Assembly: GCF_014699005.1 (NCBI RefSeq)
Contig: NZ_JACWZY010000001.1
Span: 434,001-498,000, forward strand
From: Spirosoma profusum
GTDB taxonomy: Bacteria; Bacteroidota; Bacteroidia; Cytophagales; Spirosomataceae
DNA: 64,000 bases
Direction: 5' to 3'
Shown here: positions 45,364 through 54,776 of the stretch, in pieces
How the letters are laid out: every line of letters starts with the position of its first letter
Numbering within the stretch: position 1 is the first letter of the stretch
The notes under the pieces: generated by a model
The model's database searches: none
Told to the model about the DNA's origin: nothing
Seen by the model: the letters and a program-made list of their open reading frames with translations, nothing else
Position numbers and translations under genes: made by a program

Positions 45364-46271
45364 CGATCTTTAAACTCGTGCTCCCGTTCGAGGATGAAAC
45401 GTAGCGCAACACCGAAACCCCAGCCGGAACCATCGGATTTAATAAATGATTGCTGCTCTGCCGCATTATTCACCTTATAAGTGAGGGTCGATTGTAGTGC
45501 ATCCCCAATTCCCCAATATTTGCGGGCGTAAAAACCTAATTCTACCGAGGACGCCAGCCGGACTGTATATTCAGCGCCTAATTCAGCCATACCCGTAAAA
45601 CGATTGGCAATAGACGTATTTATGTTGAGTTGCAACGTATCGGCGGCCCGATTTCGACGGGAGTTACTACGTCCTGTCAAACGTAGCGGATCAATCTGAC
45701 CACTGCCATTGGGAATGAGCCAGGCACCCCCCGTCAGCCAAAATCCTGTATTATTCAGCGATCGTTTGCCTGAGCCGATACGTCGTTTTAGACGTACTGT
45801 GGCTCCGTTACCACTATTTTGATAATTGTAAATCAGTGGATTCGAGCCATTGGTGACGGAAACGTTCAGGCGGATGGGGAGATACCCATAACCTGCTTCA
45901 ATAGCCCAGATATTTCGATAACTGTACCCCAGCAATACACTCCAGTTAGCTTTCATTGATAGATTGCTGTTAATCAGTCCATTAAATGAATTGCTTAACG
46001 TACTGGTTTCACTACGGAATCCACCTTCTACGTTTATTGAAAGTGTTTGTATTTCTTTAAGCCGCCGAAACTGGAGATAATCTTCCCGTTTACCATCGGC
46101 AGTTCGAATTTTTCCATATCGAAAATCCTCCAAACGTTCATCCGGGTCGGCAGTTAAGCCGTGTACACGCACGGGCGGTGGAGCTACCGAACTCGTGTCT
46201 ATCACAATCTCCTGAGCTTGAGCAGAAATAAACGAACTCAGAAAAAGAGAAGTAAAGAAGATGTGTTTCAT
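45360..46271 (-). CDS. outer-membrane beta-barrel-like hypothetical protein
   Basis: A 303-residue protein with a signal peptide (FFTSLFLSSFISAQAQ). The rest alternates polar and hydrophobic residues in strands ending with aromatic residues (SVLLGYSYRNIWAIEAGYGYLP; WGFGVALRFILE), suggesting a small beta-barrel of the outer membrane. No specific family recognised. It ends convergently with PhyH, sharing four bases. Confidence 0.65.
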   Translation of the reverse strand: MKHIFFTSLFLSSFISAQAQEIVIDTSSVAPPPVRVHGLTADPDERLEDFRYGKIRTADGKREDYLQFRRLKEIQTLSINVEGGFRSETSTLSNSFNGLINSNLSMKANWSVLLGYSYRNIWAIEAGYGYLPIRLNVSVTNGSNPLIYNYQNSGNGATVRLKRRIGSGKRSLNNTGFWLTGGAWLIPNGSGQIDPLRLTGRSNSRRNRAADTLQLNINTSIANRFTGMAELGAEYTVRLASSVELGFYARKYWGIGDALQSTLTYKVNNAAEQQSFIKSDGSGWGFGVALRFILEREHEFKDR

Positions 46272-46468
46272 GATAACCCCTTGGCTAACAGAATAAATTA
46301 ATCATAGAGTTTGTACTTTACTGAGTACGCTTTTTCTGTTGGGGCTGTTGCGATCAGGCTAAAGTTCTTCACTTTTTCGTAATCCGTCACTCTGTTTTCA
46401 TATTTCGTCATCGTCCGGCCGACTTTTGAGCAGGACCTTTGTGATGTACTAATTGAATCATAAACATC

Positions 46469-46813
46469 ATGAAAACGCTTTTGAAATCGGAAGAACTAAT
46501 ACAATTTCTGGGGGTTATTTACCTGTTTTCACAACTGAATTTCGCCTGGTGGTGGTTTCCGGCCCTGATTCTTCTGCCCGACCTCAGCATGATTGGGTAT
46601 TTGGTGAATCCGGCTGTTGGAGCGGTACTATACAACGTAGTACACCACAAAGGGCTGGGTCTTACTATCGGACTGTTTGGGCTGGCGACAGGGAATCAGT
46701 ACCTCATGCTGACGGGGATTATCCTGTTTGCCCATTCAACAATGGACCGTACGATGGGTTACGGCCTGAAATACTTTGATAGTTTCAAACACACGAGTTT
46801 GGAAAGTCTATAG
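46469..46813 (+). CDS. DUF4260 family membrane protein
   Basis: A 114-residue protein with four hydrophobic segments. It shows the DUF4260 pattern: FAWWWFPALILLPDLSMIGYL, GAVLYNVVHHKGLG and the conserved end HSTMDRTMGYGLKYFDSFKHTSL. Function is not known. It overlaps the converging AraC-type gene by 6 nt. Confidence 0.82.
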   Translation: MKTLLKSEELIQFLGVIYLFSQLNFAWWWFPALILLPDLSMIGYLVNPAVGAVLYNVVHHKGLGLTIGLFGLATGNQYLMLTGIILFAHSTMDRTMGYGLKYFDSFKHTSLESL

Positions 46814-47836
46814 GACGGCCATTCGGTAAGCCCCCGGCGTCTGACCGGTCCATTTTTTGAACGACCGAAAAAACACGCTGGGTTCGGCAAAACCCAGCAG
46901 ATACGCAATGTCGGTAGTGCTCAGGTTCGGTTCGCGCAAATGGCTGACGGCAAGCTCTTTGCGGGTTTCATCAAGAAGTTGCTGGTACGTAGTGCCGGCG
47001 TCTTTCAAGTGGAGCTGAAGTGTACGAATTCCCATAGCCAGTCGGTCGGCGATGGCGGCCAACGTAGGTTCTTCGCCTTTCATCATCGAAACGATTTCCG
47101 TTTTAACTCGCCTGCTCAACGTAGGCGTTTTAAGTCGGTCTAAACTGGCAGCTGCATGCTTTTCAAAGAGATCCAGCAACGTAGAACTGGCATTTAGGAT
47201 TGGCAGATCGAGCAACGTAGCATCCAGCACCATAGCCGTTACGTTAGCGTCGAAGGTCAGGCGGGCGGACGAGAACACACGCTCATGTTCACGCGTGTCG
47301 ATTGGATGTGGATAGGCGAAGTGGACCTCGCACGGTACTATAGGCTGCCCCGTCAACGCTCGCATGACCGATAGGTAAATCGATAATTCAGAGTTAAAGG
47401 TATGATGTGGGTAAATGATCGAATTACTGGTAATCTGAAGCGATAATACGTACTGCTTTTCGCCCGTTGTCGACGTAGTGAAGTGTCCCGTCGTGCGAAC
47501 ACCTTCGCAGGCAATATCCTGATAATGACAGAGTTTTTCTAACGCTTTCCCTAACGTGGGCGCGTGCATCATTACGTAGGCCAACACCCCAACAGTTAAT
47601 GGATTTACCAATTCGCCGAGTTTCAGCGCTACGTCAGCATCACCCGTAGTGTTAACGATTTCCTGCCAAAGTGCCTGTACTTTTGATATGGACACTCGTT
47701 CGTCGGGATTGCGGAGTTGTTCCGACGTAACGCCAATCGCGCGAGCCAACGTATCAGTGTCAGCTCCGCATTGTTTGGCCGCATACAGAATCAGGTTAAT
47801 CGAGCCAATCGAAAGCGTATCGGTAGTAACTGGCAT
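46808..47836 (-). CDS. AraC-family transcriptional regulator
   Basis: A 342-residue regulator of the Arabinose_bd/OruR type. The N-terminal ligand-binding-like domain covers about 1-230. The C-terminal AraC DNA-binding domain has two helix-turn-helix units (PTLAAIADRLAMGIRTLQLHLKD and LSTTDIAYLLGFAEPSVFFRSFKKWTGQTP). It starts one base beyond the stop of the upstream Uma2 gene, so the two are probably co-transcribed. Target unknown. Confidence 0.9.
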   Translation of the reverse strand: MPVTTDTLSIGSINLILYAAKQCGADTDTLARAIGVTSEQLRNPDERVSISKVQALWQEIVNTTGDADVALKLGELVNPLTVGVLAYVMMHAPTLGKALEKLCHYQDIACEGVRTTGHFTTSTTGEKQYVLSLQITSNSIIYPHHTFNSELSIYLSVMRALTGQPIVPCEVHFAYPHPIDTREHERVFSSARLTFDANVTAMVLDATLLDLPILNASSTLLDLFEKHAAASLDRLKTPTLSRRVKTEIVSMMKGEEPTLAAIADRLAMGIRTLQLHLKDAGTTYQQLLDETRKELAVSHLREPNLSTTDIAYLLGFAEPSVFFRSFKKWTGQTPGAYRMAVL

Positions 47837-48421
47837 CTAACGGAAAATACGTTCGTGCGAAACAATCAGGTCAGGAAAAATGCGGCTCGGAATCTCGCCT
47901 GATTCATAAACATCGACCAGAGCGTATTTCCCATCCTCAAGTACATAGACGTTCACCGTCTTTTCTTTAGGCTGTACAATCCAGTACTCGCGCACGCCCG
48001 ATTCTTCGTAAAGATTGAATTTCTCGTTAAAATCGTTTTTTGTCGTTCGGGGTGACGTTATTTCAATAATCCAATCTGGAGCGCCCAGGCAACCCGCGTC
48101 ATCTAGCTTGGACGCATCACATATCACACAAAGATCGGGTTGGACAACTACTGTATGTAGTTGATCGGGTTTACCCTCATTACGTACAGGCAACCGCACA
48201 TCGAACGGGGCTGTATAGATTTCACATCTTTTATCACCGAAAAAATTACCGATGCCAATTAATAAATGGCTGACTGCCGACTGATGAGCACGGCGGGGCG
48301 TCGGCGACAGCCGGTATAATTCCCCTTTAATCAATTCAACACTTTCGTCGAATTGCCATTTCAGGTAGTCGGCGTACGTATAGGTGCCTTTGGGGTCGAG
48401 TTGAGAAATATCAGTAATCAT
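47837..48421 (-). CDS. Uma2 family (DUF820) PD-(D/E)xK endonuclease-like protein
   Basis: A 194-residue protein. The fold motif is seen as VVQPDLCVI (Asp), PDWIIEITSP (Glu) and EKFNLYEESGVREYWIV (Lys region and the common Uma2 C-terminal block). Uma2 proteins are abundant in cyanobacteria and some Bacteroidota; function is uncertain, with mobile or restriction-like roles proposed. It overlaps the upstream BtuF-like gene by 1 nt. Confidence 0.85.
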   Translation of the reverse strand: MITDISQLDPKGTYTYADYLKWQFDESVELIKGELYRLSPTPRRAHQSAVSHLLIGIGNFFGDKRCEIYTAPFDVRLPVRNEGKPDQLHTVVVQPDLCVICDASKLDDAGCLGAPDWIIEITSPRTTKNDFNEKFNLYEESGVREYWIVQPKEKTVNVYVLEDGKYALVDVYESGEIPSRIFPDLIVSHERIFR

Positions 48422-49170
48422 TAGGGTAACCCAGCGATTTCGTTACGCAAGTTCCTAAAATAGTCCGACGACCGCAACAGTCGACTTCCATACCACGAAA
48501 ACAGCTCGCCATCTACGAGCATTACCCGCGCCGTTGGACAAATCGCCTGAAATTCTGCTACGTGTTTTTCGGTAAATGGATACGGTTCGGAAGATAGAAA
48601 GATAAGATCGGGTTGGGAAGCTTGTAAATCTTCAATTGTGACTTCTGGATAGCGAGTTTGCGTTGAAAACGCATTCTGAAACCCTGCTACGTTGAGCATG
48701 GCATCAATAAACGTATCGCTGGCGGCTACCATATACGGATTTCGCCAGATGAAATAAGCCACTCGTTCGGTAGCTACGTCTGACGTAGCAGAACGTAGTG
48801 TTTTTTCGAGTTGCTGCGCGATTGTTTCGGCTTCCTGATTTTTTCCGACTAACGCTCCCACTTCCCGAATCATCGCGAGCGCATCAGCCAGTGTTGTTAC
48901 GTCGGTGAGGTGAACAACGTAGTGACGTTGTAGTTCTTCAATTTGTTCGCGGGTATTTTCTTCTTTACTGGCTATAATCAGATCTGGACGTAACTCCTGT
49001 ATTTCATTGAATTTTAATGTCTTAGTGCCGCCAACTACAGTCTTGTGCGTAACTTTATCTGCCGGGTAAATACAGAATTTTGTAAGCCCGACTATTTCTT
49101 CGTCCAGACCCAGATCGAAGAGAAGCTCCGTGATCGACGGAACCAGTGAGATGATTCGTTGGAAAGGCAT
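48421..49170 (-). CDS. BtuF-like helical-backbone metal receptor / ABC substrate-binding protein
   Basis: A 249-residue periplasmic-binding fold of the cobalamin/siderophore class: RIISLVPSITELLFDLGL is the typical first strand and helix, followed by VGLTKFCIYPAD and ELRPDLIIASKEEN, with the long connecting helix after residue 105. No signal peptide is visible, so this copy may be cytoplasmic or misses export signals; many Bacteroidota homologues look the same. Permease genes are not adjacent. Confidence 0.8.
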   Translation of the reverse strand: MPFQRIISLVPSITELLFDLGLDEEIVGLTKFCIYPADKVTHKTVVGGTKTLKFNEIQELRPDLIIASKEENTREQIEELQRHYVVHLTDVTTLADALAMIREVGALVGKNQEAETIAQQLEKTLRSATSDVATERVAYFIWRNPYMVAASDTFIDAMLNVAGFQNAFSTQTRYPEVTIEDLQASQPDLIFLSSEPYPFTEKHVAEFQAICPTARVMLVDGELFSWYGSRLLRSSDYFRNLRNEIAGLP

Positions 49171-49290
49171 AACGTAGTATTCAGCGAGTAAAACAACCGA
49201 CTCAGGGCCGATTTAATTGCTTTTAGCAAAATTTACGCCTTTAGTTCAAAAAATTGTGCAACGTTTACACTCAGAAGCTCTCATTTCGCC

Positions 49291-50205
49291 ATGAAACAAG
49301 TCATTGTAGCCTGTTTGTTAGCCGGATTATTTAGCGCATCGGCGTTGGCGCAGACCAGCGTATCCGGCAAAATTACGTACGAAGGGATGCGCCAGATCGA
49401 CCGGTCGCAGATGCGCATGGTTATCAACGGGCAGGAAGTCCGGCCGGGTAGTCCCGGCGCTCCTGAGCCGCCCGAAGGTATGCCCGACGTAATATCGTTT
49501 ACGCAGAAACTCGTTTTCTCCGGCACAATGGCCAAGGAAGAAACCGACCGTCCGGGGGGAAACATGATGTTTCGTCGGCAGATGGATGGTGGTCAGGGAG
49601 GATCAGGTGGGCAGGGGAATCGGCCGCGTGAGATGCGCATGACTCCTCCGTTTGAGCAACAGTCGTATCTGGATTTGGCAAATCGTCAACGCATCGACGT
49701 AATGACCATCACAAAAGATTCGGTTAAGCAGACGTATCGTTCTGAACATACGTTACCTAAATCGGAAGGCTGGCAATTGTCAGATAAAACCAAAAAAATT
49801 GCTGGTTATGTATGTCATAAAGCAACCGTAGCCTATACTCCTCAGCGTCGGATGAACCGGGAACGTAACGGTAATAACGGCGGAAATGCTGATGCAAATG
49901 CACAAGCTCAGGCTCCTCAGGCGGCCGCCGAAAACTACACCATCTGGTACACAACCGACCTGCCTTTTACGTATTCGCCAGTGGCCGCGCTGACACCAGA
50001 AAAAGGCGTTGTGCTTCAAATTGAATCAGACAGTCAGTCATTTAAAGCGACGAACGTAGCGATGGAAGCTATAGACGAAGCGGCTGTGCAACCGCCTAAA
50101 GATGCCAAAGCGGTTTCGGAAGATGAAATGAATCAGCTACGTCGGAGAGCGATGGCCGATTTTCGTCAGAAAATGATGCAGAACAGTCCGTTTCCGAGAA
50201 ATTGA
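49291..50205 (+). CDS. GLPGLI-like secreted protein
   Basis: A 304-residue protein with a signal peptide (ACLLAGLFSASALAQ). SGKITYEGM at the start and TKKIAGYVCHKATVAY followed by TIWYTTDLPFTYSP match GLPGLI-family landmarks, although the name-giving GLPGLI motif is replaced by an ALTPEKGVVLQIES segment. Gly/Gln-rich (GGQGGSGGQGNRP) and Asn/Ala/Gln-rich inserts are unusual. It lies 46 nt before a TonB-type receptor, the classic arrangement for this family. Confidence 0.75.
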   Translation: MKQVIVACLLAGLFSASALAQTSVSGKITYEGMRQIDRSQMRMVINGQEVRPGSPGAPEPPEGMPDVISFTQKLVFSGTMAKEETDRPGGNMMFRRQMDGGQGGSGGQGNRPREMRMTPPFEQQSYLDLANRQRIDVMTITKDSVKQTYRSEHTLPKSEGWQLSDKTKKIAGYVCHKATVAYTPQRRMNRERNGNNGGNADANAQAQAPQAAAENYTIWYTTDLPFTYSPVAALTPEKGVVLQIESDSQSFKATNVAMEAIDEAAVQPPKDAKAVSEDEMNQLRRRAMADFRQKMMQNSPFPRN

Positions 50206-50214
50206 TTCTAGACT

Positions 50215-50330
50215 GGATAATGCCTAATGATCAATGAACAACGAATGTAAAATGAGCACTTTTCGATTGATACAGAAGCGACTCCTGTTTGGCGCATTAG
50301 TCATTATCCATTTTGCATTATTCATTAACA
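50215..50330. repeat. 7-nt-period inverted array (nnnAATG type) entering the receptor gene
   Basis: Units such as GATAATG and CCTAATG on the left (50215-50254) are answered by inverse units (GCATTAGTCATTATCC, then TTTTGCATTATTCATTAAC) on the right (50293-50330). GGATAATGCCTAATG pairs with 50295-50309 with one mismatch, but the arms are slipped. The right arm lies inside the signal-peptide codons. Confidence 0.65.
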
Positions 50331-53227
50331 CGGCCTTCGCCCAGTCAACAGGTGTTATTCGGGGGGCTGTAGTCGATTCGGTAAGCCGAAAACCGTTACT
50401 CGAAGCGTCGGTGTCGCTGCTGTCGGCGCGTGATTCATCGCTGGTATCGTTTGGGATTACCGATGGTGATGGCAAATTCGAATTCCTAAAAGTAGCCGAA
50501 GGACAGTACCGAGTGCTTGTTACGTATCTGGGATACCGGAGTCGGGCGAAACGGGTTTCAATCACAAAAACCGATTTGACTGCTGATGCCGGAACGGTTG
50601 AACTCGTGGGTGAATCGCAGATGCTGAACGAAGTATCGGTGCAGGGCGAACGTGCGCCGGTAGCCGTAAAGGGCGATACGTTGGAGTTTAACGCGGGTTC
50701 ATTCAAAACCCGCCCGAACGCACAGGTCGAGGAGTTACTTAAAAAATTGCCCGGCGTTGAAGTCGACCGGGATGGGGCTATCAAAGCACAGGGGCAAACG
50801 GTAACGAAAGTGATGGTCGATGGAAAACCATTCTTCGGCAATGACCCCAAAATGGCGACTCGAAACCTTCCCGCTGACATTATTGACAAAGTGCAACTTT
50901 TCGACCAGTCGTCTGAACAATCAGCGTTTTCGGGCGTAGACGATGGCGACCGCGAGAAAACGATCAATATCACCACCAAAAAAGACAAACGGAAAGGGTC
51001 TTTTGGGCAACAATCACTTGCAGTAGGACCAAAACCTGGTGATAATGCTCGGTATTCGGGACGCGTGAGCTTTAACCAGTTCAATAATGGCCGCCAGATT
51101 TCGGTGCTAGGAATGGCTAACAATATTAATCAACAGGGTTTTACAGGGCAGGACCTGGGCCTCGGTAGTAGCTTTGGCGGTGCCGGTCAGGGTATGGGCG
51201 GTGGTGGTGGTAGCAACATGGTTCGGGGTGGGGCCGGTGGTGGCAGTTTTGGCGGTGGCGGTCAGGTTGGCAGCAGCGCCATCACGCAATCGTGGGCGGG
51301 TGGCATCAACTATCGCGACGGCTGGGGCAAAAAAATCGACGTAGTAAGCAGTTATAACGTCAGCAATACCAATACGTTGACCGACCAGAAAAGCCACCGT
51401 GAGAACGTAGTACCCACCGGTACGACGGGGCCAACGCGAGCCGATGCCGGTTTCATTCGCGACCAGGCCAACGGTTCCGATAATACGAACACCAATCACC
51501 GGTTCAATCTCCGGCTCGATTACCGGATTGATACGTTGACAACCATTCGATTGATCCCCAATTTGTCATGGCTCAATTCCAATTACAATAACCAAAGCAC
51601 AGCCACTACGTTGACCCGTGAGGGCGTATTAGCTAACTCAAGCCGAACGAACTACGTATCAGACGGAGATGGTTTTAACGGAAATAATTCGCTGTTGTTA
51701 TTCCGCAAATTTCGAAAAAAAGGCCGGACGTTTTCGGTAAACTGGAATATCGCCTTCAACAATCAGGATAACGAAGGCATCAACCGATCAATGAATCAGT
51801 ACAATGGCGCGTCGACTACCCTGACATCGGGCGTTATCACGAAAGACACGTTGACCGGAATCACCACCCAAACGATTAACCAACGTAACAACCAGATAAG
51901 CCGCTCAATGACGAACTCGGTGAATGTGAGTTACACCGAACCGCTTTCACTACGTCAGACCCTGGAATTTCACTATAACCTGTCGAACAACCACAATACG
52001 TCGAATCGGGCGGTGAGTGATTTTAATAGCGTAACGAACCAGTACGATTTGCTAAACGGGCAGTTGAGTAACAATTTTATCAACGACTACGTAACGAATC
52101 GGGGTGGGCTAACCTGGCAGACGAAGCGGTTGAAATACACGTATGCGTTGGGTGTGGATGCACAGCAGGCTAGCCTGAATTCGGATAACCTAAGTCGGGA
52201 GACGCATCTGAATCGGTCGTTCACAAATATTCTCCCAAACGCCCTGTTTACCTACAATTTCGGGAAACAGCGCACACTACGTATCAACTATCGGACACGT
52301 ATCAATGCGCCATCTGTGAATCAGTTGCAGCCCGTTCCGAACAACACCAATCCGCTGAATATTCAACTGGGTAATCCGAACCTGCAACCTGAATACGGTC
52401 ACACTATATCGCTGAATTTCAATCGGTTCAATTCTGCTACGTTGCGCAATATGTTCGCATCGATGAACCTGAGCCGGACTGATAACAAAATCGTAAACGC
52501 AACGAACTTTACGCAGTCGGGCGCGCAGACGACGCAGCCTGTTAACACGAACGGCTATTATACACTGAATGGTTTTCTGGTGTTTGGCCAGCCGGTGAAG
52601 ATTGGTGCGCAGAAAACAAACGTCAATTTAACGACTAACATAACGCATAATCGTGGACAGAGTTTCGTCAATAATCAGCCAAACGAAGCCAGAAACTGGC
52701 TGGTTGGTCAGGGGGTGCGGATTAGTTCTAATTTCTCGGAAAAACTGGATTTGAATCTGGGCGGAAATGTCAACCTGCAATCGGCGAAGTATTCACTGCA
52801 ACCGCAGCAAAACACTACGTTCCTAAATCAGACCGTTACGTTGGATTTATTCTACCAATTGCCCCTTCGGTTCAACTTCTCAACTGATGTGTATTATAAT
52901 CGTTATGGGGGAAGTGCTGGCTCTTATAATCAGTCATTTACGCTCTGGAACGCTACGTTGTCGCGGCAGTTGTTTAAACAGAATCAGGGTGAAATTCGGA
53001 TTCAGGCTTTCGACTTGCTGAATCAGAACCGCAGCATCGTCCGGAACGTAACTGATACGTATACCGAAGAAGTGCAAAGCCGTGTGCTGAACCGGTATTT
53101 TATGGTCAGCTTTGTGTATAATCTGCGCAAGTTTGGCGCAGGCGTTACCGCCCCTCGCGATCCGTTCCAGCAGCGTGAACGGGGCGGCAACCGTGGGCAA
53201 GGTGGTGGCTTCCGCCGGAATGGGTAA
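50252..53227 (+). CDS. TonB-type outer-membrane beta-barrel protein with carboxypeptidase-like regulatory domain
   Basis: A 991-residue protein. After the signal peptide (ending TAFAQ) comes a CarboxypepD_reg-like domain (GVIRGAVVDSVSRKPLLEASV), then a plug-like region (VKGDTLEFNAGSFKTRPNAQVEELLKKLPGVEVDRDG), and a large C-terminal barrel of the outer-membrane beta-barrel 3 type. A glycine-rich loop occurs near residues 300-345. ATG 50252 is preferred; ATG 50234 lies in the repeat. Paired with the GLPGLI-like gene. Ligand unknown. Confidence 0.88.
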   Translation: MSTFRLIQKRLLFGALVIIHFALFINTAFAQSTGVIRGAVVDSVSRKPLLEASVSLLSARDSSLVSFGITDGDGKFEFLKVAEGQYRVLVTYLGYRSRAKRVSITKTDLTADAGTVELVGESQMLNEVSVQGERAPVAVKGDTLEFNAGSFKTRPNAQVEELLKKLPGVEVDRDGAIKAQGQTVTKVMVDGKPFFGNDPKMATRNLPADIIDKVQLFDQSSEQSAFSGVDDGDREKTINITTKKDKRKGSFGQQSLAVGPKPGDNARYSGRVSFNQFNNGRQISVLGMANNINQQGFTGQDLGLGSSFGGAGQGMGGGGGSNMVRGGAGGGSFGGGGQVGSSAITQSWAGGINYRDGWGKKIDVVSSYNVSNTNTLTDQKSHRENVVPTGTTGPTRADAGFIRDQANGSDNTNTNHRFNLRLDYRIDTLTTIRLIPNLSWLNSNYNNQSTATTLTREGVLANSSRTNYVSDGDGFNGNNSLLLFRKFRKKGRTFSVNWNIAFNNQDNEGINRSMNQYNGASTTLTSGVITKDTLTGITTQTINQRNNQISRSMTNSVNVSYTEPLSLRQTLEFHYNLSNNHNTSNRAVSDFNSVTNQYDLLNGQLSNNFINDYVTNRGGLTWQTKRLKYTYALGVDAQQASLNSDNLSRETHLNRSFTNILPNALFTYNFGKQRTLRINYRTRINAPSVNQLQPVPNNTNPLNIQLGNPNLQPEYGHTISLNFNRFNSATLRNMFASMNLSRTDNKIVNATNFTQSGAQTTQPVNTNGYYTLNGFLVFGQPVKIGAQKTNVNLTTNITHNRGQSFVNNQPNEARNWLVGQGVRISSNFSEKLDLNLGGNVNLQSAKYSLQPQQNTTFLNQTVTLDLFYQLPLRFNFSTDVYYNRYGGSAGSYNQSFTLWNATLSRQLFKQNQGEIRIQAFDLLNQNRSIVRNVTDTYTEEVQSRVLNRYFMVSFVYNLRKFGAGVTAPRDPFQQRERGGNRGQGGGFRRNG

Positions 53228-53233
53228 GCAAGA

Positions 53234-53275
53234 AAACAGGAAAGGTCTATTACGAATGATAGACCTTTCCTGTTT
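53234..53275 (+). terminator. Rho-independent terminator
   Basis: AAACAGGAAAGGTCTA (53234-53249) and its exact inverse (53260-53275) flank a 10-nt loop. Seven bases after the receptor stop. Confidence 0.85.
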
Positions 53276-53380
53276 TATAAATGGGCTTACTATGTAGAGT
53301 ATTTTTATTTCGAACGTAGATAAAACTTAAGCGTATGTTGTGTTTTATCTCGTAATCAACTAGTAAAAACAACTCTAATG

Positions 53381-54706
53381 TCAGAATGAATAATTGAGTA
53401 ACAAAGCTATTCTATTTGAGTAAAAGGAATTGTATTGAAAAGAAAAGCCGACAGATCGGCCATTATGAATAAAATATTCCCAACCGGCTTGTAGCAAAAA
53501 GTCGAAATTTTTTTTGGTATATGTAGCTGATTCGGCGTCACGTACAGCCATACCCTGATAACTGCCATTTGCTAAATATACTTTGACTGGGGCGACGAAA
53601 GTGGCTGTCCTTATTCCATAGCCGGCTCCAGTACCAAAATAAATCCGGCTTTTATCCTGCAACCAATAATGGCGAATAAAAAGATCAGCCTGAGCTATGA
53701 AAGCTTTTTCCCGGCTTTCTCCATCAAATTGTATAGGTTGTTCCTGAATAGGTGGTGGCAAGTCATCATGAAGAACACCCGCTGGATCAACAAAGGAGAA
53801 ATCATTTGGAGCGGAATTAATAATGCCTCGTGTATTAATATGATAGGCGTAATTTAAACTGGAGAATCCGAGCATACCACCCCACGAATTCGTATTGCCA
53901 AGTTTGCCGCATTCGAACCCAAGATTTGCCGTGATAAAATTATTGATTTGGGCACTACTAGCCTGATCGCTGAGATTAATATAACCACCTAAAGGAGTCT
54001 GAATATTGGTAACGTAATGGTCCAGTGCTGCTTTTGTATGGTATGGTAAAGAACTCGATACGCCTACGCCTGCATTCATGAACCAGCGAACCGGAAATTT
54101 TTTGAAAGCGGGATAAATTATGCTTTTAGGTAGTAAGGAATTTGCTGTGTGAGCACATGTATTATAAGCCGAAATCAGTTCAATAAAGGATTTCTCATCA
54201 AACCCAGTTGGCCATTTCTGGTTAGTGAATTCATTACAATCATTTAATATTTTACTGTATAACGAGAGATGATTTTGATAGGTCTCATTATATAATTGGC
54301 CATTTACTCTTACCTCTGATGATTTGCGGATGAGTTCAACAAAGACAGTATCTTTCTCCAGAAAAAAACGGTCTTTTGCGAAAGGTTTTCTTCGTTGAAC
54401 AAATAATGACGCTTTTCCGGAAACCATTTGCTGCATAAGCACAATTTGATTATCAATCGTTCTTGGTTTATAGACTAGGCCATTTACAAGAAGTGTATTG
54501 ATTGTAGGGACTTTATAATTAACAGGTATACCTGTTATGCCACGTTTAAATCGAATAAAATCATAACCATAATCAACACGCACGTATCCAGACAATGTAT
54601 CGTGATTTTGAGTAATCAGTGTGGCTGGAAGAAAGGATTGTGCGTTACTAACTAAAGGGAATAATGCGCAAAGAAAGAGTATTCGTTTTTTCAATAAGTA
54701 AAGCAT
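53381..54706 (-). CDS. hypothetical secreted protein, possible outer-membrane beta-barrel
   Basis: A 441-residue protein with a signal peptide (ILFLCALFPLVSNAQ). The first 130 residues (PATLITQNHDTLSGYVRVDYG) look like a small beta domain seen in Bacteroidota surface proteins, and the last 240 residues alternate in strands consistent with a barrel, ending NRIALLLNYSF with terminal Phe. I do not recognise a specific family. The gene is clearly more AT-rich than its neighbours and carries few TACGT words (three by eye in 1.3 kb), suggesting recent acquisition. Confidence 0.65.
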   Translation of the reverse strand: MLYLLKKRILFLCALFPLVSNAQSFLPATLITQNHDTLSGYVRVDYGYDFIRFKRGITGIPVNYKVPTINTLLVNGLVYKPRTIDNQIVLMQQMVSGKASLFVQRRKPFAKDRFFLEKDTVFVELIRKSSEVRVNGQLYNETYQNHLSLYSKILNDCNEFTNQKWPTGFDEKSFIELISAYNTCAHTANSLLPKSIIYPAFKKFPVRWFMNAGVGVSSSLPYHTKAALDHYVTNIQTPLGGYINLSDQASSAQINNFITANLGFECGKLGNTNSWGGMLGFSSLNYAYHINTRGIINSAPNDFSFVDPAGVLHDDLPPPIQEQPIQFDGESREKAFIAQADLFIRHYWLQDKSRIYFGTGAGYGIRTATFVAPVKVYLANGSYQGMAVRDAESATYTKKNFDFLLQAGWEYFIHNGRSVGFSFQYNSFYSNRIALLLNYSF

Positions 54707-54731
54707 TTGAGTAAACCAAGAGGGTAAAGGA

Positions 54732-54755
54732 AGGCCAGCTAAAAATAGCTGGCCT
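54732..54755. terminator. intergenic hairpin
   Basis: AGGCCAGCTA and its inverse around a 4-nt loop, 22 nt past the M42 peptidase stop on the minus strand. No long T-run, so the terminator role is uncertain. Confidence 0.5.
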
Positions 54756-54776
54756 CATATAACTTTTATTTCTACT

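Noticed and set aside
51107..51499. Minus-strand Thr/Ala-rich frame in the receptor gene
   Set aside because: It is the shadow of the glycine-rich loop codons of the real gene.
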